A program made the translations under genes and the position numbers. The notes beneath the pieces are model-generated. The model did no database searches. It was not told where the DNA came from and saw only the letters and a program-made list of their open reading frames with translations. This document shows, in pieces, positions 23,617-36,016 of a stretch of 64,000 nucleotides of DNA; within the stretch, counting starts at the first letter, position 1, and each line of letters starts with the position of its first letter. Where the stretch lies: the NCBI GenBank assembly GCA_016802295.1, contig JAESIW010000137.1:3751961-3815960 (forward strand), in the 5' to 3' direction. The stretch is from Brachionus rotundiformis. Its lineage: Eukaryota > Rotifera > Eurotatoria > Ploima > Brachionidae.

Positions 23617-26600
23617 AATAGTTTTTATATAACTTTATTTTTCCAAGTTGACCTTATGTTTATTTTGTTTTGAATTTTTAAAATTAATTATTTTAAAATA
23701 AATGTTCTATTGTCTAAATTGTTGGTTAAAGCTATAAAAAAAATTAGAACAAATTAATTATATCAATTTGAATATGTCGAAAACATTTTTATCAATAGAA
23801 TTTTTTTAAATAAATTTATTAATTAGAAAACAATCTTAAGCAAATTTAATTTTGATGAAAACCGACTGAAATGATCTGTTCGAGAAAGGTGACATAAAAT
23901 AATCAATTTTGCTTGAATTTATAACTCACATACAAAAATCTTATCAAAATTTTTAACATTAAATTTTTCAATTAATTCAAGGATAGATTTTCTTTTAAAA
24001 AATCATACAGATTTTTATTTTTGTATTCAAACAACCTCCTAATTCCCCTTTCCGACTCTTCACTATCTTATTTTTTAATTTGATTAGAATTCATTTCTGA
24101 TTATTTTAATGCAATTCTTAATTTTTTGCTTTTGAATTTCAAAAATAATTTTCCAAAAATTAAAACTAATTAAATTTGCACACTTTATTATATACCAATA
24201 AAACAATCGACAATCAAACTAAAAAAAGACAGTTACTTTGTTTAGTTAGACTTCTCTTGACCCGATATAAAAATCTTTTAACATGACGAAGATTTTTTCC
24301 CCAATTCAATCATTTTAAAACTTTAAAATATTTCACTTATGTTAATTGTAAATAATCATTCAGTTTTAGATATCTAAAAATCTAATAAGACTTATAAATT
24401 AAAGCAATTTTTGAATTTATTTTTAAAAAATCCTCAAAAATTTTACTTTAGGTCAACTTAATGCCACTTTCAGCTTTACATTTTGCTATGTAAATACAAA
24501 TAAATATTCAGATTAAAAAAAAATTATATCAGATTATATCCGATAATAATAGAAAAAACGTAAAATTTTTAGAATAAAATAACCAGACTAACTCAGAAGA
24601 GATCAAAAATGAATTACCAGCTTGGTAGTGACTGGAAAGCGCTTAATTTTTTGATATTACTAGATTATTTTTGAGTTATTAAAATAATTTTTAAAAATTT
24701 TTATCAAAAAATGTGAATTGAAACTTAACTTAATAAGACTATTATCTATTGATGATTGGGAATAAAAGAAGTTGCACTTATCCAGTATTGGAATTTATGG
24801 TCATTTTTAAAGTTACATATATTTTTCCCATATTAACAAGTCTAGTTTGAGAAGATAGACAAGTTCCTTGGGTACAATATTTGAAATATCTTAATTTACT
24901 ATTTTCTAAAAATCTTAACAAATAAAAGATTGATTGGTAACTTTTTTGTTGATTAATAAATCTCTACCAGGATCAATAAGTGGATACTTTCTCACTGAAT
25001 TAAAAATGTTCCTGGGTGCTCATTTCTTCAATCCGATGGAAGAAGAATTTTCTTTGATTTGGAATTTTCGGAGCTTATTTTTCCTATAAATCGTCTTTTT
25101 AAGCAAAAATCTTTGTTTTTTTTAAATTTAAATTTAATTTTAATCCACATAGTCATATACATAATAATTTTTGAAAGAGTTGATGATTATTTTTGAAAAA
25201 CTAATATGGTTCAGTTCATTAATAAATACTTAACTTGACAAAATTAGTTTTTTCGAAAATTCTTTAATATTTTATCTAAATGAAAAAAATTGACGTAAAT
25301 CAATTTCAGTAAATTTTAAATAAACGCTATTATATGATGATACATTATATAAAAAATGATGTAAACACAAAAAGATTGAGAGTTGATGTCTTGCGTTTTA
25401 ATTTGGAAAAATTTAATTTAAGAAATTTTAGCTTACTTTACTGAAAATAAATCTAAATATATATTTTAATTGTTTTCAAAAATCATTCTAAAAATAATTA
25501 TTTAAAAGTTTCTTATTAGTTTAATGACTTAATTAAAAAAATTTCAAAATAATAGGTTTAAATTAACAAAAAGTAGGTTTTATTTACGATTTCATCCTAT
25601 TTGATGGTAAATACTTATTTTTCGATGAATTGTTTTAAGGATTTGTCGAGAAATAATCAGGTAACAAGGTGGCAAAAATAAAAAGGTTATTTTGATAGAT
25701 TTTTTAGTCATGCAATTAAGGCTAGATAAATGAAATTTTTTTATTTTATAGTGAGAAAATTTTATCAGCTTTGGCTTCTCAGTGTTATATCACATACGTC
25801 CATATTATATTGGCAAAATTTTTATCTTAAGCTAAAATGTTTTGTCTGAAAATTTTCGATTATGGTCATTTCATTTAATCAAGCTTTGTGGCCTATCAAA
25901 GCTTCGAATTCACAATGGTACTTGAAATTAGAGCTTGGAGTAAAACTTTCAATTAAATTTGACTTTTTCTTCAAAATACTACTTTGTTTTTTTATAAAAT
26001 AATGCGGTGTCAGATCAAACATTTACAATATCTAAAATAAATATGACATTACATTTTATTTATTTAAACTAAAATTTAATATATTCGTGAATTAATCATT
26101 TTATGTTTGTATTTGAAAATTCTCGCTGACTTAAAAAGGTAGCAGACAAAATGATTAGCCTAGCTTTCTAAAAGACTCAAAATCAAATAAAAATTAGTTG
26201 AAGAATAATAAGATAAAGAAGATAGGAACAACTATCTCGGACACCTTGAGTACATTAAATATTGTAAATTGATTTTAGCTGCAATTTTATTATTAAATTT
26301 CCAATAAATAAATAAAACTTTTGATAATAGAAAAAAAATTGACATGTGACAATACATACGTGCTTTAATATTCAAGAAGATATTAAAAATGACACAATAA
26401 TTGATAACCTAAAAAATATTTCAAAAAAATTAATTAAAAACATACTAGACTAATAATTTCGGGACAGTTATGATATTTATTTTATATTTATAAATTATTG
26501 AACGATAATTTTATTTTGTTGTAAAGGTAATAAATTCTTATCACATAAAAAAGATTATTTTTCAAACTATGGCATGAGGGAGTCTTAATAAGTAACACAA

Positions 26601-27817
26601 ATTTATTTTAATAAACTTTTAATCTTTTAAGTGATTAAATTTTTAAAATTAGAATTAATTGCTCTTAAACTAGTGATAATTGATAAATGAAATATAAAAT
26701 TTAAATTAATTTATAAATATAAATATTTTTAAATTTATTCCAAAGACATAAAAAAGGATGAATGGTAATAATTTCCGTTCAGGAAATTATTTTCAAACAC
26801 CTGTAAATAAACTGATTCATGATAGGCGGTATTAACAAAAATAAAATTTGCTTATTCGTAAAATTAGATTCTTTATTAATTAAATTCAAAAAATTAAAAT
26901 AAGTTGAAGGTGGTTTTAATTTTTTAGAAAAATGTATTTAACTAATTATTAGCGTTGAAGTAAATATATTGTATTCCGAGGAATTAATTTTATTAGTTTT
27001 ATTTAAAGTAATTTTATCATTTATTGCTCAATTTGTTTTTTTTAATGAAAAAGTCATTTAATTTTTCTGCTTGTGTATTTTTAGTGATTAAAATTAAAGC
27101 ATATTTTAATTTTAATTTTAACTTTTAAAAAAAAATTAAATATTTATTCAAAGGTAATAAACTTGTGTTACTAATTCACTATAATAAAAATAGAATTATT
27201 TTTGAAGAAAATTAGATTCAAAATTTCGTGAATCCTTACTATTTAGAATCAAATATTTGCTCTTGACTTAAAGAGTATTCCAGCTTTGAAAAGAGCTAAT
27301 TTTTTAATACCTAAATCAAATTTTTCAAAACAACAAAATGGTTTCCAAGCCCGAGTCATTGTTTATTGTTTATTGATTATCACTTATTTATTTTGATAAA
27401 AAATTACTCATTAGTACTATTGAGTAATTACAAAATTTAGGACAATTTATGGCAAAAATTTTTATGATTAAGTGGCAATCGAGATCAAGAAATGTGTCTA
27501 TTAATAAAATTTATCTTTTCCTACGCTTAGCTATTATTAATTACTTGATCATTTATCTATGACCTGATAATTTTATTATTTTCTGATTAATTTTAAAATG
27601 ATAAGATATTAATTTTATTTAAAAAATTAAATTTAGAGACCAGTTGTCTCAATTAATGAATCAACTAATTTTTCAATTAATTTTCTGCTACATTAGCTTT
27701 ACCAGTGGCTGTCTTTATTCAAATTAACAACAGTTTACATAATATGAATGATGTAAATACGATTTTTAGGGGCTTTTTAATCATTTCTTAAAGCATTTAT
27801 ACAAGGCAGTTTTTCAA
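23617..27817. other. Gene-poor AT-rich stretch
   Basis: 4.2 kb of very AT-rich DNA without a credible coding frame, RNA gene or paired repeat. It includes the upstream region of the vasopressin-like gene. Confidence 0.55.
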
Positions 27818-27826
27818 TATAAAAAG
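27818..27826 (+). promoter_or_regulatory. Possible TATA box of the vasopressin-like gene
   Basis: TATAAAAAG lies 30-40 bp before the first possible ATG (27857) and about 65-70 bp before the third (27890). If used, transcription would begin near the first ATG and translation from the second or third. TATA-like strings are common in such AT-rich DNA, so the call is weak. Confidence 0.3.
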
Positions 27827-27856
27827 TCGAAAATCTTTTCTTTCATAATTCTTTTT

Positions 27857-28496
27857 ATGTTTAGACAAATAATGAATGAACATTTAGTGATGAATTTGAA
27901 TGATAGAAAAAATTTAATAGTTATATTCATTTTGGTCGTAATCAATTTAAATGTTATAAATGCATGCTACATAACCAATTGTCCATGGGGTGGAAAACGG
28001 TCTCAGCCTTTTTTAGACTTTGAGAATGCTCATCAAGTAATGATTTTTGATTGTGGATTAATGTTTTATTGATTTTTGTCTAGTGCCGAAAATGTGCATC
28101 AGGTCTTGGAATGTGTTTCGGACCAAGGATATGCTGCGGACCTGATATCGGTTGTCTATTAGATTCAAAAGAAACCAGTGTATGTCAATTAGAAGATCTT
28201 AAATCCAATGTCCCGTGCCAGCCATACGGCAAGATTTGTGACAAAGTCGATTACGGTCGCTGTGCTACATCGAACCTTTGCTGTAATCCAGGTAACCAAA
28301 TATTTGCCAAATAAGTAAGCAATTCTAGAAATGTTTTGCTTTAGATCATTGTTTAGAGGATTCGAATTGTGCCACAGAGGAAAATGATTATTATGAAGAT
28401 TATAAAGAAATTGATGCAAAAGTTATAAAGGCATTAAAGAGATTAATTTCGAAGAATAGGCAAAAAAGTGTTAATGCTGAAGAAAGTCATAATTAA
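27857..28496 (+). CDS. Oxytocin/vasopressin-type preprohormone with neurophysin
   Basis: Secreted neuropeptide precursor of the oxytocin/vasopressin superfamily. Exons 27857-28036, 28084-28291 and 28345-28496 give up to 179 residues. A hydrophobic signal core (NLIVIFILVVINLNVINA) is followed at once by the nonapeptide CYITNCPWG, an extra Gly as amide donor, and the dibasic KR cleavage site. The neurophysin domain follows and has the expected fourteen cysteines, with CRKCASGLGMCFGPRICC, then GPDIGCLLD, and the last pair in exon 3. The C-terminal extension of about 38 residues is acidic then basic. The second intron falls inside the neurophysin domain, as in other family genes. ATG choices are at 27857, 27872 and 27890; the last gives the most typical 25-residue signal. 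Position 8 is Trp, where relatives usually carry Leu, Ile, Arg, Lys, Thr or Pro. It probably acts through a V1/OT-type GPCR. Confidence 0.95.
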
Positions 28497-29323
28497 GACA
28501 AATATTAATTTAAATTATAAATATTTCAATTTAATTGATTTTATAATAATCTTAAATAAAAATTCGTATTTATATTTTAAGAAGAAGTTTAAAAATAATC
28601 TTATCTATTTTAAATTTTTTGTTAATTGTAAAAGCCATTTATTCTCAAAATATCATACAACTTTTTAAAAAATTATATAAAACATACTATTAAATAATTT
28701 TTTATATAATATGATTATTCAGATAAAAATATAGTTTAGAAAAATATTTAATTATGGTTAAAAGGCAAATAAAAATTGAAAAGATTTTCAAAAATAAATA
28801 GTTTTTTAATTTAAATTTGTAAATAAAATAAAGAGCAAATATTCAAAAGACTTAAAAATTTGGAAAATATCAATTACTCTACAAGCTATTAAAATATTTG
28901 GTTGTGCTATTTTTCAACTGATAAAAAAAAATAAAACCATTATTCACAATTATCTTTTTATCTAAATATTTGAATTTTTAAAATGTTTTAAAAACTAGTG
29001 AAATAAATTATTTTAATAAATTTCAAAAAAACTATTCATTTAATTAAATTTTTTTATACAGAATTATTTTTTAAACTAGTGGGACTAATTAGAAAAACTT
29101 TCAAATATTTGTCAATTACGCAAAATTTTATTTTTGTTTTTACAAAAAATTGAATAAATAAAATATTAATTTTTGTTAAGAGTATTATCAAAATAAAAAA
29201 ATTGAAAATTATGCAAAAAAAAGTTCAACTTTCCCATCCTACTTATAAAAAAAATTTATTTTAAATTTATTAATTGAATAAAATTCGAAAATTTGAAAAA
29301 TTAAATATGTTGTCTGATGAAAC
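28497..29323. other. Intergenic spacer between converging genes
   Basis: AT-rich DNA between the 3' ends of the neuropeptide gene (+) and the stomatin gene (-). Nothing recognised. Confidence 0.6.
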
Positions 29324-30514
29324 TTATTGATTTGATCTTTTTAATGAGTCTAATATTTCGATCGGAATCGGGAAAATGATAGTCGAATTTTTCTCTGACG
29401 CAATGTTGTTGAGTGTTTGCAGGTAGCGCAATTGAATAGCAGTTCTTGAAGAGGATATAATGTCAGCAGCACCTTTTATAGCCTTAGCAGCTCTTTGTTC
29501 GCCTTCGGCCATTATTACCTAGAAAATAAATCCCAATTATTTCTCAATACTTTGTAAATCTAATGAAACCTTTGCTCTGGCCTCTCTTGTTGCCTCTGCC
29601 TCGGTGGCCATTGCCCTCTGTAGCTGAACAGGAAGTCGAACATCCTTGAATTCAACTCTTTCTACCTCAATTCCCTAAATTAAGTTTAGGATTTATTAAA
29701 ATTTAGACTGGCCAAAAAACTAACCCATGGGTCCGTGGCCTTTTTTATATAAATGATAAGTATTTTTTTTGTCTAAATTAAAAACTAAGAATACTTCATC
29801 TAGACACTCGCGTAGAGCTCTGGATACCGACTCCCGATCTGACAGTATTTCAGATAAAGACTTTTGTCCCAGAACGTTCCTAAGACTTGTTTGAGCTAGC
29901 AGTCTTGTTGATTCTTGGGCATTTTCCACATTTGCTACTGATACAGCTGGATTAAAAACTCTATAGTAAACTACAGCGTCTACAGACACTGTCACACTGT
30001 CTTTGGTCAAAACTTCTTGTGGCGCCACATCAAAAGACACAGTTCTCATGTCAACTTTTGTCACAGTTTCGATACAAGGTAAAATCTTTTAAAATTTATC
30101 TTAAAAAATTTTACTAAACAGCATTCAGCATACCAAGATAACTCCAGGACCGCAAGAACTTTTTTTTAAGCATCCTAGACGAAAAATGACCGCACGCTCA
30201 TACTCTTGCACTACTCTGAATATGCACGGAAGAGAAAAGGGAAAAAAAATGACCACAGTTAACCAACTTAGGGCACAGAGTATGTAAGCACATATGTCGT
30301 GCTTATTTTCAGATGGTTGAACTCCAATTATGTTTGGCATTTCACTTATGCTTCGAACTGATGGACGATGCATCATTTGTTTGAATACTGGACTATTAGG
30401 ATTGAAATTAGAAGCTCGTCGGGGCGAACTTGTATAGAAATTAGAGTCCATTTGGTTATCACTGTCCATCTGGGTGTCACTTTTTTTAATCATAGGAATC
30501 TTCAGGTGGGACAT
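29324..30514 (-). CDS. Stomatin / MEC-2-like band 7 protein
   Basis: Integral membrane scaffold of the SPFH/band 7 family that organises cholesterol-rich membrane and modulates channels. Five exons: 30134-30514, 29795-30085, 29725-29739, 29570-29674 and 29324-29518; 328 residues. The third exon is a 15-nt microexon coding ATDPW, which restores the family block ATDPWGIEVERVEFKDVRLP. Visible features: a polar N-terminal region of about 75 residues, the membrane hairpin with FFPFS (the conserved kink proline), EYERAVIFRLG, KVDMRTVSFDVAPQEVLTKD, and the C-terminal QLRYLQTLNNIA and IIFPIPIEIL. The start is the ATG at 30514; the open frame reaches a TTG at 30523. Introns are 48-55 bp. The N-terminus is longer than in human stomatin. 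Paralogue within the STOM family not assigned. Confidence 0.95.
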
Positions 30515-32599
30515 AAGAAACAATTAAAAAATTTTATCATCAATAAATAGCTAACACAAAGACAATATAGATCTAAAATAAATTTTGTATTATATTAAAT
30601 TTTACTTAAACAATATTTCCTGTTATATTGACAAAAACAGATTTTTGTATCACGTAAGCTCCTAAAAGCCGGTATTTAAATTTTAATTACTAATTTGATT
30701 ACATCGGATTTTAGCTATGTATTGAGCATGAAACAAAAAATTAGACTTGGCAAATTAATACTGATACAATTTACAATTTAAACTACATATAATAATTAGT
30801 TTTTATTTATTAATTTTCTTCTACCAGTTTGAATGAGAAGAAATTGTAAATTCTCAAAAAATGATTTTAATAATTTAAATCAACTTGAAATACAATTGAG
30901 CAAATTTTCTGAGTATTTTTAGATGTTTAATTATGTCTAACTATTTAAAGACACTTTCTAATGTTTAAAGACACAAAATAATAATATCTTAAATCATTCT
31001 AGATATAAAATATAAATTCCTTTTACAATAGTTTTTTTTTTTATTTAGATAACTACAATGGAAAATTAATTAAATCCATGCAGAGTATTCAATAATAAAA
31101 TTCGGTTGGATAAAATTCAATTAGAGTCATTACATTTAGATCACGAAAACTGATCTTTTTTTTAAATTGTCCCAGCTGTATCACTAACTTTATACAGATA
31201 AAATCGCGTGCGGTTTTTAATTTGTTTAAAAATTATTTACAAAGTACTGTCTGGTCTGTAAAGATAAAATCCTTTTTATGAGAATATTTTATTGAAAATT
31301 ATTTTAAAAATTATTTAAACTAAGTCTTAATTGTAAATCTTATTCAACTTACCGTAGCTCTACCGTCCGTCTTAGAGTATCTCATTAATTTTTTTATTAA
31401 TAGATAAAAAATTAAATTTTGAAAATCTCTTATCAACTCATTAGAGATCTGAATCTGTAACTGGCTCCAGTAGAATTTGATGATTATCAACAAAATTTTT
31501 GAATTTTTTATTTGATAAAGCACGATTAATTAGATTATATTTTGTCTTAGTGAGAATGAAAAATAAACAAACGAATTGGAATATTTTATCTTGTTTTTTA
31601 ATTAAAATTTGAATTTGACATTTTTTAAATACCTAAAAATTGATTACTATTATATTTGATTATTTATTTGTAAAATCGGAAAAATAAATTGAATACTGCT
31701 GACAATCGAGCAAATTATTAAGCTAAATTGATAAATTTAAAATAATTGTTTTTATAATTATTTTCACAGTTTTGATCAAAATTTGAATTTATTTACATAT
31801 TTCTTGATGATGTATTCTTCAGAATAGTTTTTCAATAAATTAGTACTTAAGGATTCTTATAAATTTTCCAAGCTTAAATATTTCGTATTGGAAGTAATTA
31901 AAAAAAATAGATATATTTTCTAATAATAATGCGATTATGTAATTTTTTGTATCAATAATTATCAATTTGAATTTAAATTGAATCTTTTTCTTAATTAGTT
32001 TTATTTCTCATGTAATTTAATTTAATTTTTTAAAAACCTCTCTAAAATTCTCCAAAATTTCGAAAACAAATAGCATATTATAAAGAATTCGAAAGATTTT
32101 GAGTTTGAGGAGACTAACTGCACATAAATAGATTAAAAAACAAAATTAAAAATAATTATAAGTTTATTTAATCTAAATAATTTAATACTAAAAAATAAAT
32201 ATTTTCTTAAATTTATTATGAATAAATATCTAGAATAAGTCACAAACCTAAACGACTTATTCTCTAGAACCAAATTTATTATTTTGAATTAAAAGTATTT
32301 AATTAATGGTATTTTGTTTATTAATAAATTTTGATCTTGAACAAGTGTTCCCAAAGCACGTACCTTTTACTTAATGACTTCAAATGTTAGTGTCATGAGC
32401 ATAATTCTAGTTAATCTAATGATTGCATTCAAACTTAAATAGCAATCAATTACAATCAATTTATAAATAACTAAACTAAATAAATAGTTCTTAGTAAAAA
32501 GGTAAAAAATATCTCTAGATCAAGAAATGATTTTGAAATTTTATTATTATCAAATATTGAAATAAATAAAAATGTATCTTCAATCTATCAAATGTCGAA

Positions 32600-32794
32600 T
32601 TACAGTTTGTTTGCTGAGTTTGGAATGAATTCATTGACCACAGCCTTTGATGGGAGTTTATTCGACATTGTATTCATGTTGAAATTAATGTTTGGATCCG
32701 TAAAAGCTGACAGATGTTGGCGGGCGATCATTTGGCCGGTCAGCAGTAAATTTAAGATACAACCAAAAAAAATACGGGCGGTCTTAAATATCAA
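32600..32794 (-). CDS. Candidate terminal exon of a small secreted or membrane peptide
   Basis: On the minus strand a frame reads after a splice-like TTTAAG as TARIFFGCILNLLLTGQMIA, a signal-like hydrophobic run, then a polar stretch of about 40 residues ending EFIPNSANKL and TAA. G+C and codon use here are clearly gene-like compared with the flanks. There is no ATG in the frame, so a start would have to come from an upstream exon. The plus strand is also open (32592-32843) but less protein-like. No family recognised. Confidence 0.3.
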   Translation of the reverse strand: MIFKTARIFFGCILNLLLTGQMIARQHLSAFTDPNINFNMNTMSNKLPSKAVVNEFIPNSANKL

Positions 32795-33375
32795 ATATAA
32801 AATAAATTTGAAAAACAATAATAAAAGAAATATAAATTATTAAATCATTTTATTTGAAATTTAAAATTTAAATAATAAGCAGAATAAAAATATAAATTTC
32901 AATAAAAGATATTTATTATAGTTTAGCTCTGTAAATTTATTTTATAACCCATATCTTAGGCCGTTTTCTTATACGATCCTAAAATCTGGACTGCCAATGT
33001 CTTGTCTCATTTGTAAGTCTAACTACCTATTTAATCTTTTATTCTTAGATTCCAAATAGGTACAGTCAATTTAAGTGACAAATAAATAGATTTAGTTATA
33101 ATTCCTGATTAAATTAAACTATCAAAGATATCCCTTGGAATATTGTAATTTTTAATAGAAATATTTAAGTTAAGTTATCTCAGAATGGGTCAAATTGAAG
33201 AAAAAAGGAAAGATCTAGTTCTCTTGACAGAATGTAACAAAATTGTTCAAAAATTTGTTTTGCCATTTTTTATAATACCATTTGTGTAGTTCATATTGGA
33301 TTTTTGTTTGGTGTAATTAAATTTGAATTTTAAAAAATGTTTCTTTAGGCGTTCTTTCAAATTTTCTTCCCAAAA

Positions 33376-33573
33376 TCATTTTGGATCAGCGTGCTTTACT
33401 TTTGCCTTTAGATGTCCAAAATAATAAGAGTGGATTTGTGTTTTGGCATTTATTACATATCCAAATATAAGACCATAATTCAAGAATACAGCAACAGAAT
33501 CAAACAAACAGCCACAAGAATGGTAAAAATGGCAATATATGATGATAAAAATTAATTTAAATTTAATAGACAA
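33376..33573 (-). CDS. Candidate small hydrophobic ORF or exon
   Basis: A minus-strand frame of 65 codons includes a hydrophobic segment, then KTQIHSYYFGHLKAK. It starts at TTG, not ATG. A second frame in the same stretch gives the very hydrophobic YIAIFTILVAVCLILLLYS. It could be an exon of the same small gene as the candidate at 32600-32794, but I could not build a consistent join. Weak. Confidence 0.18.
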   Translation of the reverse strand: MSIKFKLIFIIIYCHFYHSCGCLFDSVAVFLNYGLIFGYVINAKTQIHSYYFGHLKAKVKHADPK

Positions 33574-35053
33574 AAAATTAAATAATTATGAAGAATTAAA
33601 TTTGAATTAACTCTTTGATTTGAATGCTTTAAAGATTCAAAAGACTGAATACTCAAGACGTTTTTTGAATGAGTGCATGAAAAGAAAAAGAAAAATCTTA
33701 ATGAAGATTAGACTCTAGTTTAATTATAAATTTTTCAATTTTAGCTTCTTATAACTTTATTTTTAGAATTAATTTCTTTCCAATTATGATTTTTTAAGTT
33801 AATTAATACTATATTTAGATTTAGATGTAATAGTGCAATAGAAACATTAAATGCCTAACATATTGCCTAAAAGTGTTTAGTTTGTCGAAATCTTAAACTA
33901 AAATGTAATTAATAAAAGTGGGAACGTTAACATATTCGATAAAAAATTATTTAAAATACAAGAGAGAAAAATAATTTTTAAACCGCAGTTACTTTAGTAT
34001 TCAAAAATTAAATTAAAATAATTTTTGAAGTGAATTTTTTTATCATTTTGAGGTTTTTAAATTAGTGAATTTTGAAAATATTATGGTGCACTTGGTCATT
34101 ATTTGCAAAGCAAAAATTAAATCGGAATAAACATGAAATTATTGGTAAATTTTGAAAAAGTTTTAAATTTTTTATTGACTCTGTTCCGATTTGGTAACAA
34201 ATTGGTCAGTCTATGTTGGTTATTGATTAAAATTAAATATTTAATTTAATAAATTTATATGAAAAAATTAATTTTTTTTTAAATTAACGAAAAACTAAAT
34301 ATATTGCTAATTATTTTTAAAATTTTCAATAGAAAAATGTATTACTATCCGCAAATAAATATTAATATCTATAAAAAAGATCTGGTTTAAAGACTAGAGG
34401 TCACTAAAAATTTATCTACCAATATTTTTAAGATAGCATCTAATGAGATGATTTTCGATAAAAAAAAAACTAGATTTTGTTTAATTAATTATTTTTTAGT
34501 TTTTTTACTAAAATCTTGATTATTTAATAAGTAAAATCAAAATCATTATTTAGATAATGGTCTTTTTCCATTTTTCTTGTTTATTTATGCTTATTTAAGA
34601 GACAAATTTCTATCTATTTGAGACACTGGACACATTTTAAAATAAAAAAAAATTAATTTGTTTTTTTTAAAGTTTATCTAGTTCAAATTGAACGACTGAG
34701 TGGACATTCTTAGCTAAAATATATTTTTTGGATAATTCTGACAATTTTTACTTTTTAGCATTCTACGCCTCACAAATTTTCAAATTATAATTAGAAAAAT
34801 ATAAATTTTTAAAATAATACACAGATCTTTATAAAATAAACTTGGATATTGTATTCGTTTGGATCCCAGTTTTACACTCGATAACCTATGAGTATTTTTT
34901 AATGCATTTAAGTTTTTTAATCCAAAAATAATTTAAATTATCCCTCTTAAGCAAACGATTTTTAAACTTAAAATCCTCTAAAAATTAAAATTATTCTCAT
35001 TAGCAAATTCAAATTTTAATTTTTAGCTAAATATATATTTTAGATTAGTAATA

Positions 35054-36016
35054 ATGGAAAACAATAATGGTGCAACAAGCGTTCAGCAAATGCAAAGCAT
35101 TTTATTAAGATCTATTCAAATTGCCATTGATTCGAGCAACAAAATCACCAGCGACAGTGATCGATGCCATGTAGACTCACAAAAACTGGAGTCAAATTTA
35201 ATCGACACAGGTTCGCAGGTTTTAACAGAGTCGGAAAAACAATTAATTAAAAATCTTTGCCAAGTTGTTCAATTTTCACGGAGAAAAAATCCTATAGATT
35301 TGAACAGAAAACAAGACTTTTTGGATCCAAATCAATCGAAAGACAAGCTAAAACATATCTTGGCCAATTTTTTAGCTACACCAGTAAAACGTGTAGTTAC
35401 ATTCGCTCAATATTTGCCAGACTTTACTCAACTTGAACCAGAAGATCGTATTAATTTACTCAAAGAAGCCACAATTGGAATAACCATTTCGGCATCATCT
35501 TCATTGTATGACTTCAAGTCTAATAAGTTCAGAAATATGATCAGTAAGGATGAAAACATTTACACAGACAGCTCAAATTTGGACCTTAGTGTTATGAAAG
35601 CTATCTGGAGCGAAGAATTGTTTACAAAAACAATAGATTTTTTGAAATCCTTAAGTGAATTGTGCTTTGATGAGGCTTGTTTGGCACTGTTTTTAAGCAT
35701 AATTCTGTTTTCAAGTGAAACAATTGATCATAAGAACCAAGAAAGCGTTACCAATATTCTCAATAAATATTCTTATCTTTTACGCAAATATATGAGGTGG
35801 AAAATGGGTGAAAAAGGAGAAAAAAGCTACAACATGCTTTTGTCTAAGTTGCCAGAAATCAAATATTTAGGTGAGTTGCATGTGTCATTTATCCAAGATG
35901 TTGATCCTAAGAAAATAGATAATTTTCTATTAGCTTTTGTTTTTAGTAAAAAAAAATCAAAATTGAATCGAATAGTTGACGAAACGCAGAAAGAAGGCAT
36001 AAAATATGAATTATAA
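35054..36016 (+). CDS. DNA-binding-domain-less nuclear receptor (ligand-binding domain only)
   Basis: A 320-residue single-exon protein made almost entirely of a nuclear-receptor ligand-binding domain (about residues 60-305). It is clearly related to the C-terminal half of the full receptor at 45485-47257: shared blocks include PVKRVVTFA, SSSSLYD (here SASSSLYD), NKF..MISKD versus NKF..LISKD, IWSE and the YS.LL+KYM segment. By eye identity is around half over the domain. There is no C4 zinc-finger pair before it, the N-terminal 55 residues being Ser/Gln/Asp-rich, and the upstream 1 kb has no DBD exon. It resembles in architecture the NR0B group (DAX1, SHP) but arose from a different receptor. 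A canonical AF-2 helix is not visible. It could act as a dimerisation partner or dominant regulator of its paralogue. Confidence 0.9.
   Translation: MENNNGATSVQQMQSILLRSIQIAIDSSNKITSDSDRCHVDSQKLESNLIDTGSQVLTESEKQLIKNLCQVVQFSRRKNPIDLNRKQDFLDPNQSKDKLKHILANFLATPVKRVVTFAQYLPDFTQLEPEDRINLLKEATIGITISASSSLYDFKSNKFRNMISKDENIYTDSSNLDLSVMKAIWSEELFTKTIDFLKSLSELCFDEACLALFLSIILFSSETIDHKNQESVTNILNKYSYLLRKYMRWKMGEKGEKSYNMLLSKLPEIKYLGELHVSFIQDVDPKKIDNFLLAFVFSKKKSKLNRIVDETQKEGIKYEL

Larger units (their letters stand above)
30515..35053. other. Long AT-rich intergenic region
   Basis: 4.5 kb with no firm gene. Two small minus-strand open stretches at 32600-32794 and 33376-33573 are listed separately as candidates. 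The rest shows only AT-rich noise. Confidence 0.5.
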
